Shown here one piece after another: positions 1 to 8,355 of a stretch of 64,000 nucleotides of DNA. The stretch comes from DATJLY01 sp035604615 (GTDB lineage: Bacteria > Pseudomonadota > Alphaproteobacteria > ATCC43930 > CGMCC-115725): positions 62,001-126,000 of the forward strand of contig DATNID010000045.1 of NCBI GenBank assembly GCA_035604615.1, written 5' to 3'. The notes beneath the pieces were generated by a model, which saw only the letters and a program-made list of their open reading frames with translations, did no database searches and was not told where the DNA came from. The position numbers were made by a program, and so were the translations under genes. Positions within the stretch are counted from its first letter, which is position 1; each line of letters starts with the position of its first letter.

Positions 1-1002
1 CGTAGTCGTCTTGCCGCTGCCGGTGGGGCCGGTCACGAGCAGGATGCCGTTGGGCTGGTCCACCAGCGCAAGGAACCGCCGCTCCAGCGCGTCGTCGAAG
101 CCGAGCTTGGCGAACTCGAGCTCGATCGCCGAGCGGTCGAGCACGCGCATCACCACGTTCTCGCCGAAGATGGTCGGCACGGTCGAGATGCGCATGTCGA
201 TCTGGCGCCCGCGCACCGGGATGCGGATGCGCCCGTCTTGCGGCAGGCGGCGCTCGGCGATGTCGAGCCGCGCCATGATCTTGACGCGCGAGACGAGCGC
301 CGGCCCCAGCGCCGCCGGCGGCGCCTCCATGTCCTGGAGCGCGCCGTCGATGCGGTAGCGGATCGCGAGCTTGTGCTCGCGCGGCTCGATATGGATGTCG
401 GAGGCGCGCATCTCGACGGCCCGCGCGATCAGCTGATTGGCGAGGCGGATGACCGGCGCTCCGCTGGCGAGGTCCTTCAAGCGCTCGACGTCGTGATGCG
501 CGTCGGCGGTGGCCTCGTGCGCAGGCTCGGACGGGTGCCGCGCCGCCGGGAAGAGCCGCTCGTGCGCCGCCTCGATGTCGCTCAAGGTGGCGATGAGCGG
601 CGCGACGCGCTTCCTCGTGCGCAGCTCGATGGCGCGGATCGTCACCTCGTCGAGCGGATCGGCCATGGCGAGGGTGACGCACTCGGCCTCGTCCGCCAGC
701 GGCACGATCTTGGCGTGGCGCAGGAAATTGGCGCCCAATTCCTCCTCGAGGAGCGGCAGCTCGGGCAGCTCGTCGGCGGCCGCGATGGCGAGGCCGAGCC
801 GCGCCGCCAGCGCCTCGGCCACGTCGCGCTCCGACACCAGGCCGAGCTTGGTGAGAAGCGCCAGGAAATGGTCGCTCCCCGCGCCGCGCAGGCGCAGCGC
901 CCGGTCGAGCCCGGCCGAGCTGAGCTTGCCGCTCGCCACCAGCGCCTCGCCGATGGCAATCTCGACCGACTCTCTCTCGGCAAGGGCGGGCGCATCCGGC
1001 AT
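1..1002 (-). CDS. gspE: Type II secretion system ATPase GspE (partial, C-terminus beyond window)
   Basis: This is the N-terminal 334 residues of a GspE/PilB-family secretion ATPase, the cytoplasmic motor that powers pseudopilus assembly in type II secretion. The frame stays open to base 1. It begins MPDAPALAERESVE and shows the GspE N-terminal domain (about residues 15-150, with the LADEAECVTLAMADPLD stretch), then the pre-ATPase region, and ends just after the Walker A motif GPTGSGKTTT encoded at bases 1-30. The start at 1002 is chosen because the conserved N-terminal domain begins there. Walker B and the tetracysteine zinc region of GspE lie outside the window. It is distinct from the Tad ATPase CpaF encoded at 16.5 kb. 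Other gsp genes, if present, must lie to the left. Family call is firm; GspE rather than PilB rests on the N-domain only. Confidence 0.85.
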   Translation of the reverse strand, partial: MPDAPALAERESVEIAIGEALVASGKLSSAGLDRALRLRGAGSDHFLALLTKLGLVSERDVAEALAARLGLAIAAADELPELPLLEEELGANFLRHAKIVPLADEAECVTLAMADPLDEVTIRAIELRTRKRVAPLIATLSDIEAAHERLFPAARHPSEPAHEATADAHHDVERLKDLASGAPVIRLANQLIARAVEMRASDIHIEPREHKLAIRYRIDGALQDMEAPPAALGPALVSRVKIMARLDIAERRLPQDGRIRIPVRGRQIDMRISTVPTIFGENVVMRVLDRSAIELEFAKLGFDDALERRFLALVDQPNGILLVTGPTGSGKTTT

Positions 1003-1056
1003 GACGGCGACGATAAGCCATCGCCCGACCCAAGCCAAGCGGTGGACCGGTCGTGC

Positions 1057-1151
1057 GCCCATTCGACTACGCCCTTCGGGCTCCGCTCAGGGTGAGGACT
1101 TTCCTTTGTGCCACAACGAATTTCCCTCATCCTGAGCGAAGTCGAAGGACG
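1057..1151. repeat. Palindromic intergenic repeat, copy 1
   Basis: Two arms face each other. The left arm (about 1061-1098) contains attcgactacg and ccgctcaggg. The right arm (about 1124-1149) contains ctcatcctgagcg and aagtcgaagga. The arms are largely complementary, so the element could form a long imperfect hairpin. A related copy is at 59463-59570. It lies between the divergent gspE and M20 genes. Confidence 0.7.
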
Positions 1152-1212
1152 CTGGATGATTTTGCCGCCCCCTGCGGCTAGGCTTGCCGTTGGTTAACGA
1201 GAGGGGCGGGCG

Positions 1213-2721
1213 ATGCGAAAGATGGTTGCGGCCGGGGGGCTGGCGGCGCTGCTCGCGCTGGGGCAGCAGGCGAACGCGGCGAGCGACGAGCAGAAGCAGT
1301 TCGCCTTCTCCGTCGTCGAGCGCAATGCCGAGCCGATGGCCCAGATCGGCGACAGCCTCTTCTACTTCGGCGAGCTCGGCATGCAAGAGGTCGAGAGCAC
1401 CAAGCTGATGAAGGAGACGCTCGAGGCGGCCGGCATCACGGTCGAGCTGGGCGGCGCCGGCATGCCGACCAATCTGTGGGCCAAATGGGGCAGCGGCCGC
1501 CCCGCCATCGCCATCGTCAGCGAGATCGACGCGCTGCCCGGCGGCTCGCAGAAGCCGATGGAATTGGAGCGCCACCCGCTGGTTCCCGGCGGCCCGGGTC
1601 ACATGGAGGGCCACAACACCCATGGCGGCCTCACCGCCGGCGCCATCTTCGCGGTCAAGGCGGCGATGGAGCGCTACAACATCCCGGGCACGGTGGCGCT
1701 GTCATTGGGGCCCGCCGAGGAGCAGCTCATCAGCCGCCCCTACATCGTGCGCGCGGGCTATTTCAAGGACATCGACGCGATCATCTATCTCCATATCGGC
1801 GACGGGTTCGCCACCGGCTACGGGCTCGCCAACTATGCCTCGATCAGCGCCGACTTCGCCTTCCACGGCAAGACCGCGCACGGCGCCGTCGATCCGTGGG
1901 ACGCCAAGGACGCGCTCGACGCGCTCGAGCTGATGGATGTCGGCACCGCCTTCCTGCGCCAGCAGCTTCGTCCGACCTATCGCATCCACCGCGTCATCAC
2001 CAACGGCGGCATCCAGCCCAATATCATCCCCGATCTAGGCCAGGCGTGGTGGTGGGTGCGCGACGCCAACATGCCGGACGCCAAGGTGACGTTCGACAAG
2101 CTGGTCAACATCGCCAAGGGCGCGGCGCTGATGACCGCGACCACCATGGACTACCAGATCAAGGCCGCCGGCTGGCCGCAGCTCGGCAACAAGGCGATCG
2201 CCGAGGCGATCCAGAAGAACATCGAGCTGGTCGGCATGCCCAAATGGAGCGACGAGGAGCAGCGCTTCGCGCGCGAGTTCCAGCGCTCGGACGGGCAGAA
2301 GGAAGTGGGGCTCGCCACCGCGGTGACGCCGCTCGGCGGCCGGCCGCAATCCTATGCGTCCAACGACAGCGGCGACATCTCGTGGGTGGTGCCGGCGGGC
2401 CTGCTGTCGTTCCCGGCGAGCGTGCCAGGCATCCAGTACCACGAATGGCATGCGGCCATCACGTCCACCAGCACCATCGCCCACAAGGGCATGGTCGCGG
2501 GCGCCAAGGTGATGGCGGCCTCGGTGCTCGACCTGATGACGTCGCCTGAGTTGCTCGCCAAGGCGCAGGCGGAGTTCAAGCAGGTGACGACGGCCTCGCC
2601 CTATTTCCCGGTGCTGCCCGAGGACGCCAAGCCGCCGCTCGACTTGAACCAGGCGGCGATGGCCAAGTTCCGCCCGGCGATGGCCCAATTCTATCTGCAC
2701 CTTCAACCGCGCCTGCAATAA
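1213..2721 (+). CDS. Exported M20-family amidohydrolase (AbgB-like)
   Basis: A 502-residue M20D-type metallo-amidohydrolase, close in layout to AbgB, the p-aminobenzoyl-glutamate hydrolase subunit. A Sec-type signal peptide covers about residues 1-23 (hydrophobic core AAGGLAALLALG, then ANA|AS), so the enzyme should act in the periplasm, unlike cytoplasmic AbgB. Family blocks visible in order are SEIDALPG, EGHNTHGG, GPAEEQ, FHGKTAHGA, QPNIIPD, GDISWVVPAG, YHEWHA and IAHKGM. The usual M20D metal motif CGHN reads EGHN here, so the metal-binding cysteine is replaced by glutamate. A good ribosome binding site (GAGAGGGGCGGG) precedes 1213. The FMN oxidase gene follows after 14 bases and is probably co-transcribed. 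Substrate unknown; some N-acyl or peptide-like amide is the family expectation. Confidence 0.85.
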   Translation: MRKMVAAGGLAALLALGQQANAASDEQKQFAFSVVERNAEPMAQIGDSLFYFGELGMQEVESTKLMKETLEAAGITVELGGAGMPTNLWAKWGSGRPAIAIVSEIDALPGGSQKPMELERHPLVPGGPGHMEGHNTHGGLTAGAIFAVKAAMERYNIPGTVALSLGPAEEQLISRPYIVRAGYFKDIDAIIYLHIGDGFATGYGLANYASISADFAFHGKTAHGAVDPWDAKDALDALELMDVGTAFLRQQLRPTYRIHRVITNGGIQPNIIPDLGQAWWWVRDANMPDAKVTFDKLVNIAKGAALMTATTMDYQIKAAGWPQLGNKAIAEAIQKNIELVGMPKWSDEEQRFAREFQRSDGQKEVGLATAVTPLGGRPQSYASNDSGDISWVVPAGLLSFPASVPGIQYHEWHAAITSTSTIAHKGMVAGAKVMAASVLDLMTSPELLAKAQAEFKQVTTASPYFPVLPEDAKPPLDLNQAAMAKFRPAMAQFYLHLQPRLQ

Positions 2722-2735
2722 GGGGGAGATCGGCC

Positions 2736-3926
2736 ATGACGACATCGAGACGCGCATTGATGCAGGCCTTCGGCGCCGGCGCCGCGGCGCTCGCGACGGC
2801 AGGGGGCAGCCTGCCCGCATTGGCGCAGCAGCCGGTGGCGCCGGAATTCGGCAGCGCCAGCAGCGCCGACGCCGAGCTCAAGATCGTGAGCTGCGCCCGC
2901 CTCGAGGACGACGCGCGCAAGATCCTCTCGCCCGGCCGCTTCGCCATCATGGGCTGGCAGGGCGACGGCTGGACCTATCACGAGAACCTGCGCGCCTTCG
3001 GCGACTATCCGATCATGCCGCGCCGCCTGCACGGCGTGAGCGAGGAGGCGATCGACCTCAGCGCCTCGATCCTGGGCCACGCGCTGCCGCTGCCGATGAT
3101 CACCTGCCCGATGGGCGGGCACGGCAGCTTCCATGTCGATGCCGAGCTCGCCACGGCCGGCGGCACCGGCGCGGCGGGGACGCTCTATGTCTCGTCGGGG
3201 GCCTCCAACAAGACGATGGAGGAAATCGCCAACGCGACGCCGGGACCGAAATGGTTCCAGATCTATATGAACCGCGACATGGAGATCAATCGCTGGCTGG
3301 TGCAGCGCGCCAAGGCGGCGGGATACTCCGCCATCGTGCTCACCGCGGACGCGCTGGGCGCGGGGCAGAGCGACGACTACATCGCATTGGGCCGCCCCAG
3401 GGACGCCAATCTCCAGCCCGGCAATCACGATCCGGCGCGCGGCGGGCGCGGCAATTTCGCCAACATGAAGCGCGACCTGAGCTTCAGCGATATCGGCTTC
3501 CTGCACGAGGCCTCGGGCCTGCCGGTCATCACCAAGGGCGTCGTCGAGCCCGCCGATGTCCGCGAGGCGATCGCCTCGGGCGCGGCGGCGATCTGGGTGT
3601 CGAACCATGGCGGACGGCAGATCGACGGCGTGCCCGGGTCGATCACCATGCTGCGGCCGGCCGCCGACGCGGTCGAGGGCCGCGTGCCGGTGATCTTCGA
3701 CAGCGGCATAAGGCGCGGCATCGACATCTTCAAGGCCAGGGCGATGGGCGCGACCGTCGTCGCGGTCGGACGGCCGGTGCTGTGGGGCCTCGCCTGCGGC
3801 GGCGCCAAGGGCGTGAAGAGCGTCTACGCCCAGCTCGCGGGCGAGCTCAAGGCCACGATGCTGCTGGCGGGCGTCGCCAAGGTGGCGGACTTGAAGCGCG
3901 AGAACATCGTGCTGGCGAAGGCGTGA
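2736..3926 (+). CDS. Tat-exported FMN-dependent alpha-hydroxy acid oxidase/dehydrogenase
   Basis: A 396-residue member of the lactate/glycolate oxidase family, which oxidises 2-hydroxy acids to 2-oxo acids using FMN. The first 31 residues are a twin-arginine signal (TSRRALMQAFGAGAAALATA ending LPALAQQ), so the folded flavoprotein should be exported. Family motifs are WTYHENLRAFGDY, a CPMGGHG FMN loop, WFQIYMNRD, IVLTADA, VITKGV with the FMN lysine, the SNHGGRQ box carrying the catalytic His and substrate Arg, and FDSGIRRG plus AVGRPVLWG for FMN phosphate. It sits between the M20 hydrolase (14 bases upstream) and the MBL gene (7 bases downstream), suggesting one operon. Tat export is uncommon in this mostly cytoplasmic or inner-membrane family. 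Electron acceptor (oxygen or respiratory chain) cannot be told. Confidence 0.88.
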   Translation: MTTSRRALMQAFGAGAAALATAGGSLPALAQQPVAPEFGSASSADAELKIVSCARLEDDARKILSPGRFAIMGWQGDGWTYHENLRAFGDYPIMPRRLHGVSEEAIDLSASILGHALPLPMITCPMGGHGSFHVDAELATAGGTGAAGTLYVSSGASNKTMEEIANATPGPKWFQIYMNRDMEINRWLVQRAKAAGYSAIVLTADALGAGQSDDYIALGRPRDANLQPGNHDPARGGRGNFANMKRDLSFSDIGFLHEASGLPVITKGVVEPADVREAIASGAAAIWVSNHGGRQIDGVPGSITMLRPAADAVEGRVPVIFDSGIRRGIDIFKARAMGATVVAVGRPVLWGLACGGAKGVKSVYAQLAGELKATMLLAGVAKVADLKRENIVLAKA

Positions 3927-3933
3927 GGCCTCG

Positions 3934-4827
3934 ATGCAGGGCGTTTTCCAAGTAACCCTTCTCGGCACGTCGTGCCCCATACCGCTGCCGGATCGGTTCG
4001 GCCCCAGCACGCTCGTCGAGGCCGGGAGCCAAAAGCTTCTCTTCGATGCTGGGCGGGGCGTGCCGATCAGGCTCTGGCAGTTGCGGCTCTCGATGGCGAG
4101 CGTGAACGTTCTGTTCCTGACCCATTTTCATTCCGATCACACCGTCGGGATTCCGGACGTGTGGCTGACCGGATGGCTCCCGCCGGCCTGGGGGCACCGA
4201 GTGAAACCCTTTCACGTCATCGGTCCGATCGGGACGAAGGACCTGATGAGCAACCTCGAACGCGCTTACGCGTTGGACATCAAGATACGCGAAGCGGACG
4301 AGAAGCTGCCGCCGGAGGGGGTCGCCGTCATAGCGGAGGAATTCGCCAAAGACGGCGTCGCCTATGAGAAAGACGGCGTGCGCGTCACCGCCTTCGAAGT
4401 CGATCATGGCGACCTCATTAAGCCGGCCTATGGCTATCGCGTCGATTATGACGGCCGGTCTGTCGTAATCTCGGGCGACACGCGCTTCAACGAGAACGTC
4501 ATCAAACACGGCACGGGCAGCGATCTCATGCTGCACGAGGTCTGCATTGCCAAGCCGGAGTTGCTGAAGATCCCCGCATTTCAGCGGATCATCGACCACC
4601 ATACGCAACCGGAAGAGGCCGGCATCGTGTTCACGCGCGCCCAGCCGAGGCTTGCCGCCTATACGCATCTCGCGCCGCTCGGGACCCCATCCATTCCCGA
4701 GCCCACCATCGCCGACCTCGTGGCGGAGACGCGCAAGACCTATCGGGGATCGCTCGTGGTCGGCGAGGACTTGATGACGTTCGACATCGGCGAGAACGGT
4801 GTCTCGGTGTTCAAGCGCGGGGCGTAG
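3934..4827 (+). CDS. MBL-fold metallo-hydrolase (RNase Z/arylsulfatase-like branch)
   Basis: A 297-residue metallo-beta-lactamase-fold protein. The zinc-binding signature HFHSDH lies at about residues 66-71, an aspartate in VVISGDTRF supplies the bridging ligand, and the late His in YTHLAPL completes the site. The N-terminus starts straight into the fold (LLGTSCPIPLPDRFGPST), as in the RNase Z-like branch, and no signal peptide is seen. RNase Z itself, lactonases and small-molecule esterases share this plan, so the substrate is open. The gene begins 7 bases after the FMN oxidase and is presumably translated from the same message, but its two predicted neighbours are exported and it is not. 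Codon choice is less GC-biased than in the flanking genes (more AAA, ATA, TCT), which hints at a separate origin. Confidence 0.82.
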   Translation: MQGVFQVTLLGTSCPIPLPDRFGPSTLVEAGSQKLLFDAGRGVPIRLWQLRLSMASVNVLFLTHFHSDHTVGIPDVWLTGWLPPAWGHRVKPFHVIGPIGTKDLMSNLERAYALDIKIREADEKLPPEGVAVIAEEFAKDGVAYEKDGVRVTAFEVDHGDLIKPAYGYRVDYDGRSVVISGDTRFNENVIKHGTGSDLMLHEVCIAKPELLKIPAFQRIIDHHTQPEEAGIVFTRAQPRLAAYTHLAPLGTPSIPEPTIADLVAETRKTYRGSLVVGEDLMTFDIGENGVSVFKRGA

Positions 4828-4866
4828 CCGGTCTGGCGTTCGGCGGGGACCAAGTCCGCGCCGCCG

Positions 4867-5841
4867 TCAGCGCCGCGTCTCCGGCAGGAACGCCTCGGTA
4901 TAAAGCGGCGCCATGTCGGGCTCCGTGTCGAGCAATCCGAGCTCGACCGTGGCCTTGCGCACGACCTCGAGCGCGGCGGGATCGAAACGGCCGTCGCGCG
5001 AGAACATCGGCATCACGTCGTCGTAGGTGAGGCTCGCGATCTCGGCGTCGGCGATGCCGTCGGCCTTCATGTCGATCCGCACGGTCTCGGCCTTGTTGGC
5101 GTGCATGTAGTTGATGGTCGCGAACCAGGCTTGCAGGAACCGGCGCAGCACCTCGGGCCGCGTGGCGATCAGCGTGTCGCTCGCATAGATCGCGTGCGTC
5201 AAGTAGAGCGTGACGTATTGGCCGTAGTTCGCCAGCACCTTGCCCAGATGCTGCTTCTCGAGCAGGCGCTGGCCGTCGAGCCCGCCGGTCAGCCCGTCGA
5301 CCTGCTTCGTCCTCAGCATCGCGATGTTGGCGGCATTGCCGCCGCTGACATAGACGGTCTGGATCCCGTCGAGGCCCCAGCCGAGCCGGTCCGACAGATG
5401 CCGCGTCAGCCAATAGACCAGCGAATTGGGCGACGCCACCGCGATCTTGCGGCCCTTCAGGTCCTGAACCGTGTCGATGCCGCTCTCCGCCCCCGCGAAG
5501 ATCGAGTACGCCAAGGGCGGCCCCGCCATCGCTGCGACCGCCTTGCACGGCGCGCCCTTCTTGACGAAGGCCATGTCGGTGCCCGAGCCGAGCCCGATAT
5601 CGACATCGCCGGCGGTGATCCCCTGTTGCAGCTTGGGCGCGCCCTCGAAGCCGACGATGGCCACGTCGAGCCCGTATTTCGCCATGATGCCGGACTCGAC
5701 GCCGACATTGATGGGGATGAAGCCGAACGAGGTCGGAAACGCCTTGCCGACGACGAGCTTGTCGGAAGCCGAGGCATCGCCGCACCAGAGCGCGAAGAAG
5801 GCGGCGCCGAAACTCGCAGCGATGAGATCGCGCCGTATCAT
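4867..5841 (-). CDS. ABC transporter substrate-binding protein, NitT/TauT (NMT1/THI5-like)
   Basis: A 324-residue periplasmic solute-binding protein of the SsuA/TauA/NMT1 class. The start at 5841 (MIRRDLIAASFGAAFFALW) gives a normal signal peptide ending near DASAS; an upstream in-frame start would add 32 basic residues before the signal and is rejected. Typical features are the GKAFPTSFGFIPINVGVESGI lead region, GLDVAIVGFEG, QQGITAGDVDIGLGSG and DLKGRKIAVASPNS. No permease or ATPase gene of this class is adjacent, so it is an orphan binding protein in the window. It converges with the MBL gene. Members bind sulfonates, nitrate, pyrimidine precursors or aromatic acids; the ligand cannot be inferred from this context. 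Confidence 0.87.
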   Translation of the reverse strand: MIRRDLIAASFGAAFFALWCGDASASDKLVVGKAFPTSFGFIPINVGVESGIMAKYGLDVAIVGFEGAPKLQQGITAGDVDIGLGSGTDMAFVKKGAPCKAVAAMAGPPLAYSIFAGAESGIDTVQDLKGRKIAVASPNSLVYWLTRHLSDRLGWGLDGIQTVYVSGGNAANIAMLRTKQVDGLTGGLDGQRLLEKQHLGKVLANYGQYVTLYLTHAIYASDTLIATRPEVLRRFLQAWFATINYMHANKAETVRIDMKADGIADAEIASLTYDDVMPMFSRDGRFDPAALEVVRKATVELGLLDTEPDMAPLYTEAFLPETRR

Positions 5842-6024
5842 CGCCCCGGCCGTCTGCCGGCGTTGCGGTCGTGCTGCACGGTTTCCCTCAACTATGACCT
5901 GCCGGACTCTAGCACGGCCAAGCCGGACCCGGGCCACAAGACCGTCCCGTCACGACATCGCCCTGTGATAGCGTCCCCATTTAGAGGGGTTCCGCGGCCG
6001 CGCCGCACCTTCGTGGGGGCACGA

Positions 6025-7407
6025 ATGACAAGGACATTGCGAGGAATTGCCGCGCTGTGCGTGATCGCAGCGGTGACGCTGATCGCCCGGCCGGCGGCGG
6101 CGCTGTCGATCGATTGCGGGACCGGCATGGTCAGCGGCCAACTCAACACCTTTCTCCAGGCCAATCCCGGCACATCGGTGCAGGTTACGGGAACCTGCTT
6201 CGGCAACGTCTCGGTGCCGGCGAACACCGCTCTCACCGCGACATCGCTCGGCGGCACGGAAATTTTGGGCCAGATCACGGCCCAGGGCCGCAACATCTCC
6301 CTGTTCGGCTTCCTGCTCGACGGCACGCAATTCGTGAACACGCCTCTGGTCGTCGTGCCTGACAACACCGACATGACGCTGTCGAGCGTCACGATTCAAA
6401 ACGCGAGCTGCAGCAACACCGGCACCAACCCGCAGGGCGCCATTCTCGTCCTCAACGGCGGCGTCCTCTTCATGACGGGCGGCACGATCATTGGCACCAA
6501 CGGGATTAGCGGCCATCCCTGCCCGCCGATCCATGCCACCGGCAACAGCTTCATCTCGCTCAGCGGCGTCGCGATCAACGGCAACAACGGCGGCGTGCAG
6601 GTGGGCGAGATCCGGGTGGTCGAGAGCAGGGCCAATCTGAGCGGCGTTCAAATCCTCAATAGCGACGAGCCTGCCGTCGACGCCATTCAGAGCGACGTTC
6701 GGATTTCGGGCGGCAACATCACCGGGTTCTCGAACAACGCCGCCGGCGTCACCGACGCGCCGACGATCGCTCTCAGCAACTCCTCCCTGACCTTGTTTTC
6801 GAGCGCGGTCCTCGTCGGCTCCAACCGCGGGAACGTCATCTACGCGATGCCGGGCTCCACCGTCAAATTGGCCGGATCAAGCGTGACCAGCAACGACGCG
6901 ACCGATGCGACCATCCTGGCCGGGGCGGGCAGCGCGCTGTTCTCCATCGGCGGCAATACCATCTCCAACAGCGTGACCAACGGCACGGCGATTTCGCTCT
7001 TGGACGCCTCGACCTTCCGGCAGCAGAACGAGGCGGTGTTCGGCTCGCCGGTCGCCGGCGACGCAATCACCGGCAACGGCTCGATCCAGATCGAGAGCAG
7101 CATGGAGCTCGGCACCGGCACCGCGACGCCCACGAGTTGGACCGGCAACATCACGGTGGCGCAGAACTCGGCGCTGCGCATGGATGGCGGCATCACCGTC
7201 ACCGGCCAGGTGAAGCTGACCCAAGGCTCGAACGGTTTCTTCAATGTGGCGAACACCGGCCAGAACATCGTGACCGGCAGCGTACTCTGTCCCTTCACGA
7301 CCAACCCGGCCGCTCACATCGCCGGGCCTGCCGCCGTGCTGCTCACCATGTCCGGGGCAAGCGCCGTCGCGACGCCGACCGCAACCAACAACTGCCTGGC
7401 GTTCTGA
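6025..7407 (+). CDS. Predicted exported beta-helix-like protein
   Basis: A 460-residue exported protein not matching any enzyme I recognise. The chosen start at 6025 gives MTRTLRGIAALCVIAAVTL followed by a cleavage site near RPAAALS. The frame is open far upstream, but that stretch lies antisense to the binding protein gene and lacks coding character. The mature part is a run of short strands rich in Asn, Ser, Thr and Gly (for example SISLSGVAINGNNGGVQV-type turns), with many I/V-x-I/V-G-N-x steps of roughly 20-25 residues, the pattern of a right-handed parallel beta-helix as in pectate lyase or polymorphic outer-membrane proteins. Four Cys occur (SIDCGTG, TGTCFGN, ASCSNT, HPCPPI) and more near the C-terminus. 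No catalytic motif or membrane anchor is evident. Surface or periplasmic role is inference. Confidence 0.7.
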   Translation: MTRTLRGIAALCVIAAVTLIARPAAALSIDCGTGMVSGQLNTFLQANPGTSVQVTGTCFGNVSVPANTALTATSLGGTEILGQITAQGRNISLFGFLLDGTQFVNTPLVVVPDNTDMTLSSVTIQNASCSNTGTNPQGAILVLNGGVLFMTGGTIIGTNGISGHPCPPIHATGNSFISLSGVAINGNNGGVQVGEIRVVESRANLSGVQILNSDEPAVDAIQSDVRISGGNITGFSNNAAGVTDAPTIALSNSSLTLFSSAVLVGSNRGNVIYAMPGSTVKLAGSSVTSNDATDATILAGAGSALFSIGGNTISNSVTNGTAISLLDASTFRQQNEAVFGSPVAGDAITGNGSIQIESSMELGTGTATPTSWTGNITVAQNSALRMDGGITVTGQVKLTQGSNGFFNVANTGQNIVTGSVLCPFTTNPAAHIAGPAAVLLTMSGASAVATPTATNNCLAF

Positions 7408-7453
7408 AGACCCGTCACTGGCCCGTGCCCGGCCATCTTGGCGCGGCGCGCGC

Positions 7454-8275
7454 TCACACCATGCGGACGGTGTTCGGCAGTTGCGCGGGGTCGTCCCAGA
7501 ACGCGTCGCGCTCGAAGCGGGCGAAGAGATCGGGCGGCAGCACGGTCGGGCGGATGCGCGCCCGCACCGCGCTGCCGACATCGTGCAGGCCGGGTGTGCC
7601 CACCCGGATGTCGAACTCGACCATGTCGTAGCACGGCTCGATATGCTCGGGATCGTGGCCGAAGAGCGGCTCGCCGATGAAATTGTAGATCGCGTTGAGC
7701 GTGCCCAGCGGGTTCGCCGCCAGGCTCTCGTAGCGCAGCAGCAGCAGCCGGTCGCCATACTCGCTGTAGACCGCCTCGCGCAGGGCGTTGTGCGCGTAGC
7801 CGACCATGCCGGTAGGGCTGCACAGCCCCTCGACCCGTGAATAGACCGTGCTGGTCGGCTCGTAGTTGAAGATGCCCGATAGCTCGAAGATGTTGCGGCG
7901 GATCAGGCTCTCGATGCTGTCCACCACCCAGGCCGGATTGCGCACGCAGCAGATGACCTTGGCCTGGGGAAAGAGATGCATGAGCGCCGGCAGCTTGGTG
8001 GTCCATTGCCGGTTGGTGTCGAACACCACCTGGCGCGGATGAATCTCGGCGTAGTAGGCCTCGAACACCGCGCGCAGCAGGCGCTCGCGCAGCGCGTCGT
8101 CGATGAAGACGGCGGCTTCGTTGCGCTGGCTGGTCTCGCGCAGCATGGCGTTGAACAGGCTGCCGACGGCGCTGGTCATGCCGGCGGAGAAGCGCGGGTT
8201 TTGCCGCAGCAGCGCCGCGAGCAGGGTCGAGCCCGCGCGCGGCAGGCCGGAGATGAAGTGGATGCCGTTCTGCAT
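7454..8275 (-). CDS. Sulfotransferase family protein
   Basis: A 273-residue cytosolic-type sulfotransferase. The N-terminal GLPRAGSTLLAALL is the 5'-phosphosulfate-binding (PSB) loop that holds PAPS, and KVICCVRNPAWVVDSIESLIR is the 3'-phosphate-binding region with its Arg and Ser. Length fits the family. The protein would transfer sulfate from PAPS to a hydroxyl or amine on a small molecule, glycan or protein tyrosine; bacterial members of this branch (Sulfotransfer_3-like) are mostly uncharacterised. It is convergent with the beta-helix gene and follows the glycine-rich PEP-CTERM gene in the same direction, though a terminator-like hairpin lies between them, so it is probably expressed separately. 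No PAPS-synthesis gene is in the window. Confidence 0.85.
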   Translation of the reverse strand: MQNGIHFISGLPRAGSTLLAALLRQNPRFSAGMTSAVGSLFNAMLRETSQRNEAAVFIDDALRERLLRAVFEAYYAEIHPRQVVFDTNRQWTTKLPALMHLFPQAKVICCVRNPAWVVDSIESLIRRNIFELSGIFNYEPTSTVYSRVEGLCSPTGMVGYAHNALREAVYSEYGDRLLLLRYESLAANPLGTLNAIYNFIGEPLFGHDPEHIEPCYDMVEFDIRVGTPGLHDVGSAVRARIRPTVLPPDLFARFERDAFWDDPAQLPNTVRMV

Positions 8276-8305
8276 GTCCGGTTCCGGCGTGGTTCGCTCA
8301 AGCGA

Positions 8306-8333
8306 AGGGCGGCACCTTCGCAGGCGCCGCCCT
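8306..8333 (-). terminator. Terminator-like hairpin after the glycine-rich PEP-CTERM gene
   Basis: Reading the minus strand, GGGCGGCGCC and GGTGCCGCCC form a 10-bp stem (one G-T pair) around a 6-base loop, followed by TTCGCTTG. It starts about 23 bases after the stop of the gene at 8356-9273. The T tract is weak, so factor-independent termination is plausible rather than certain. Confidence 0.55.
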
Positions 8334-8355
8334 CGGACGCAAACCCCGGCTTGGC

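Noticed and set aside
5101..6024. A long open frame continuing upstream of the beta-helix protein gene
   Set aside because: It lies antisense to the binding-protein gene at 4867-5841. The encoded sequence is low-complexity Arg/Asp/Ala-rich and has no domain, while a clean signal peptide begins at 6025.
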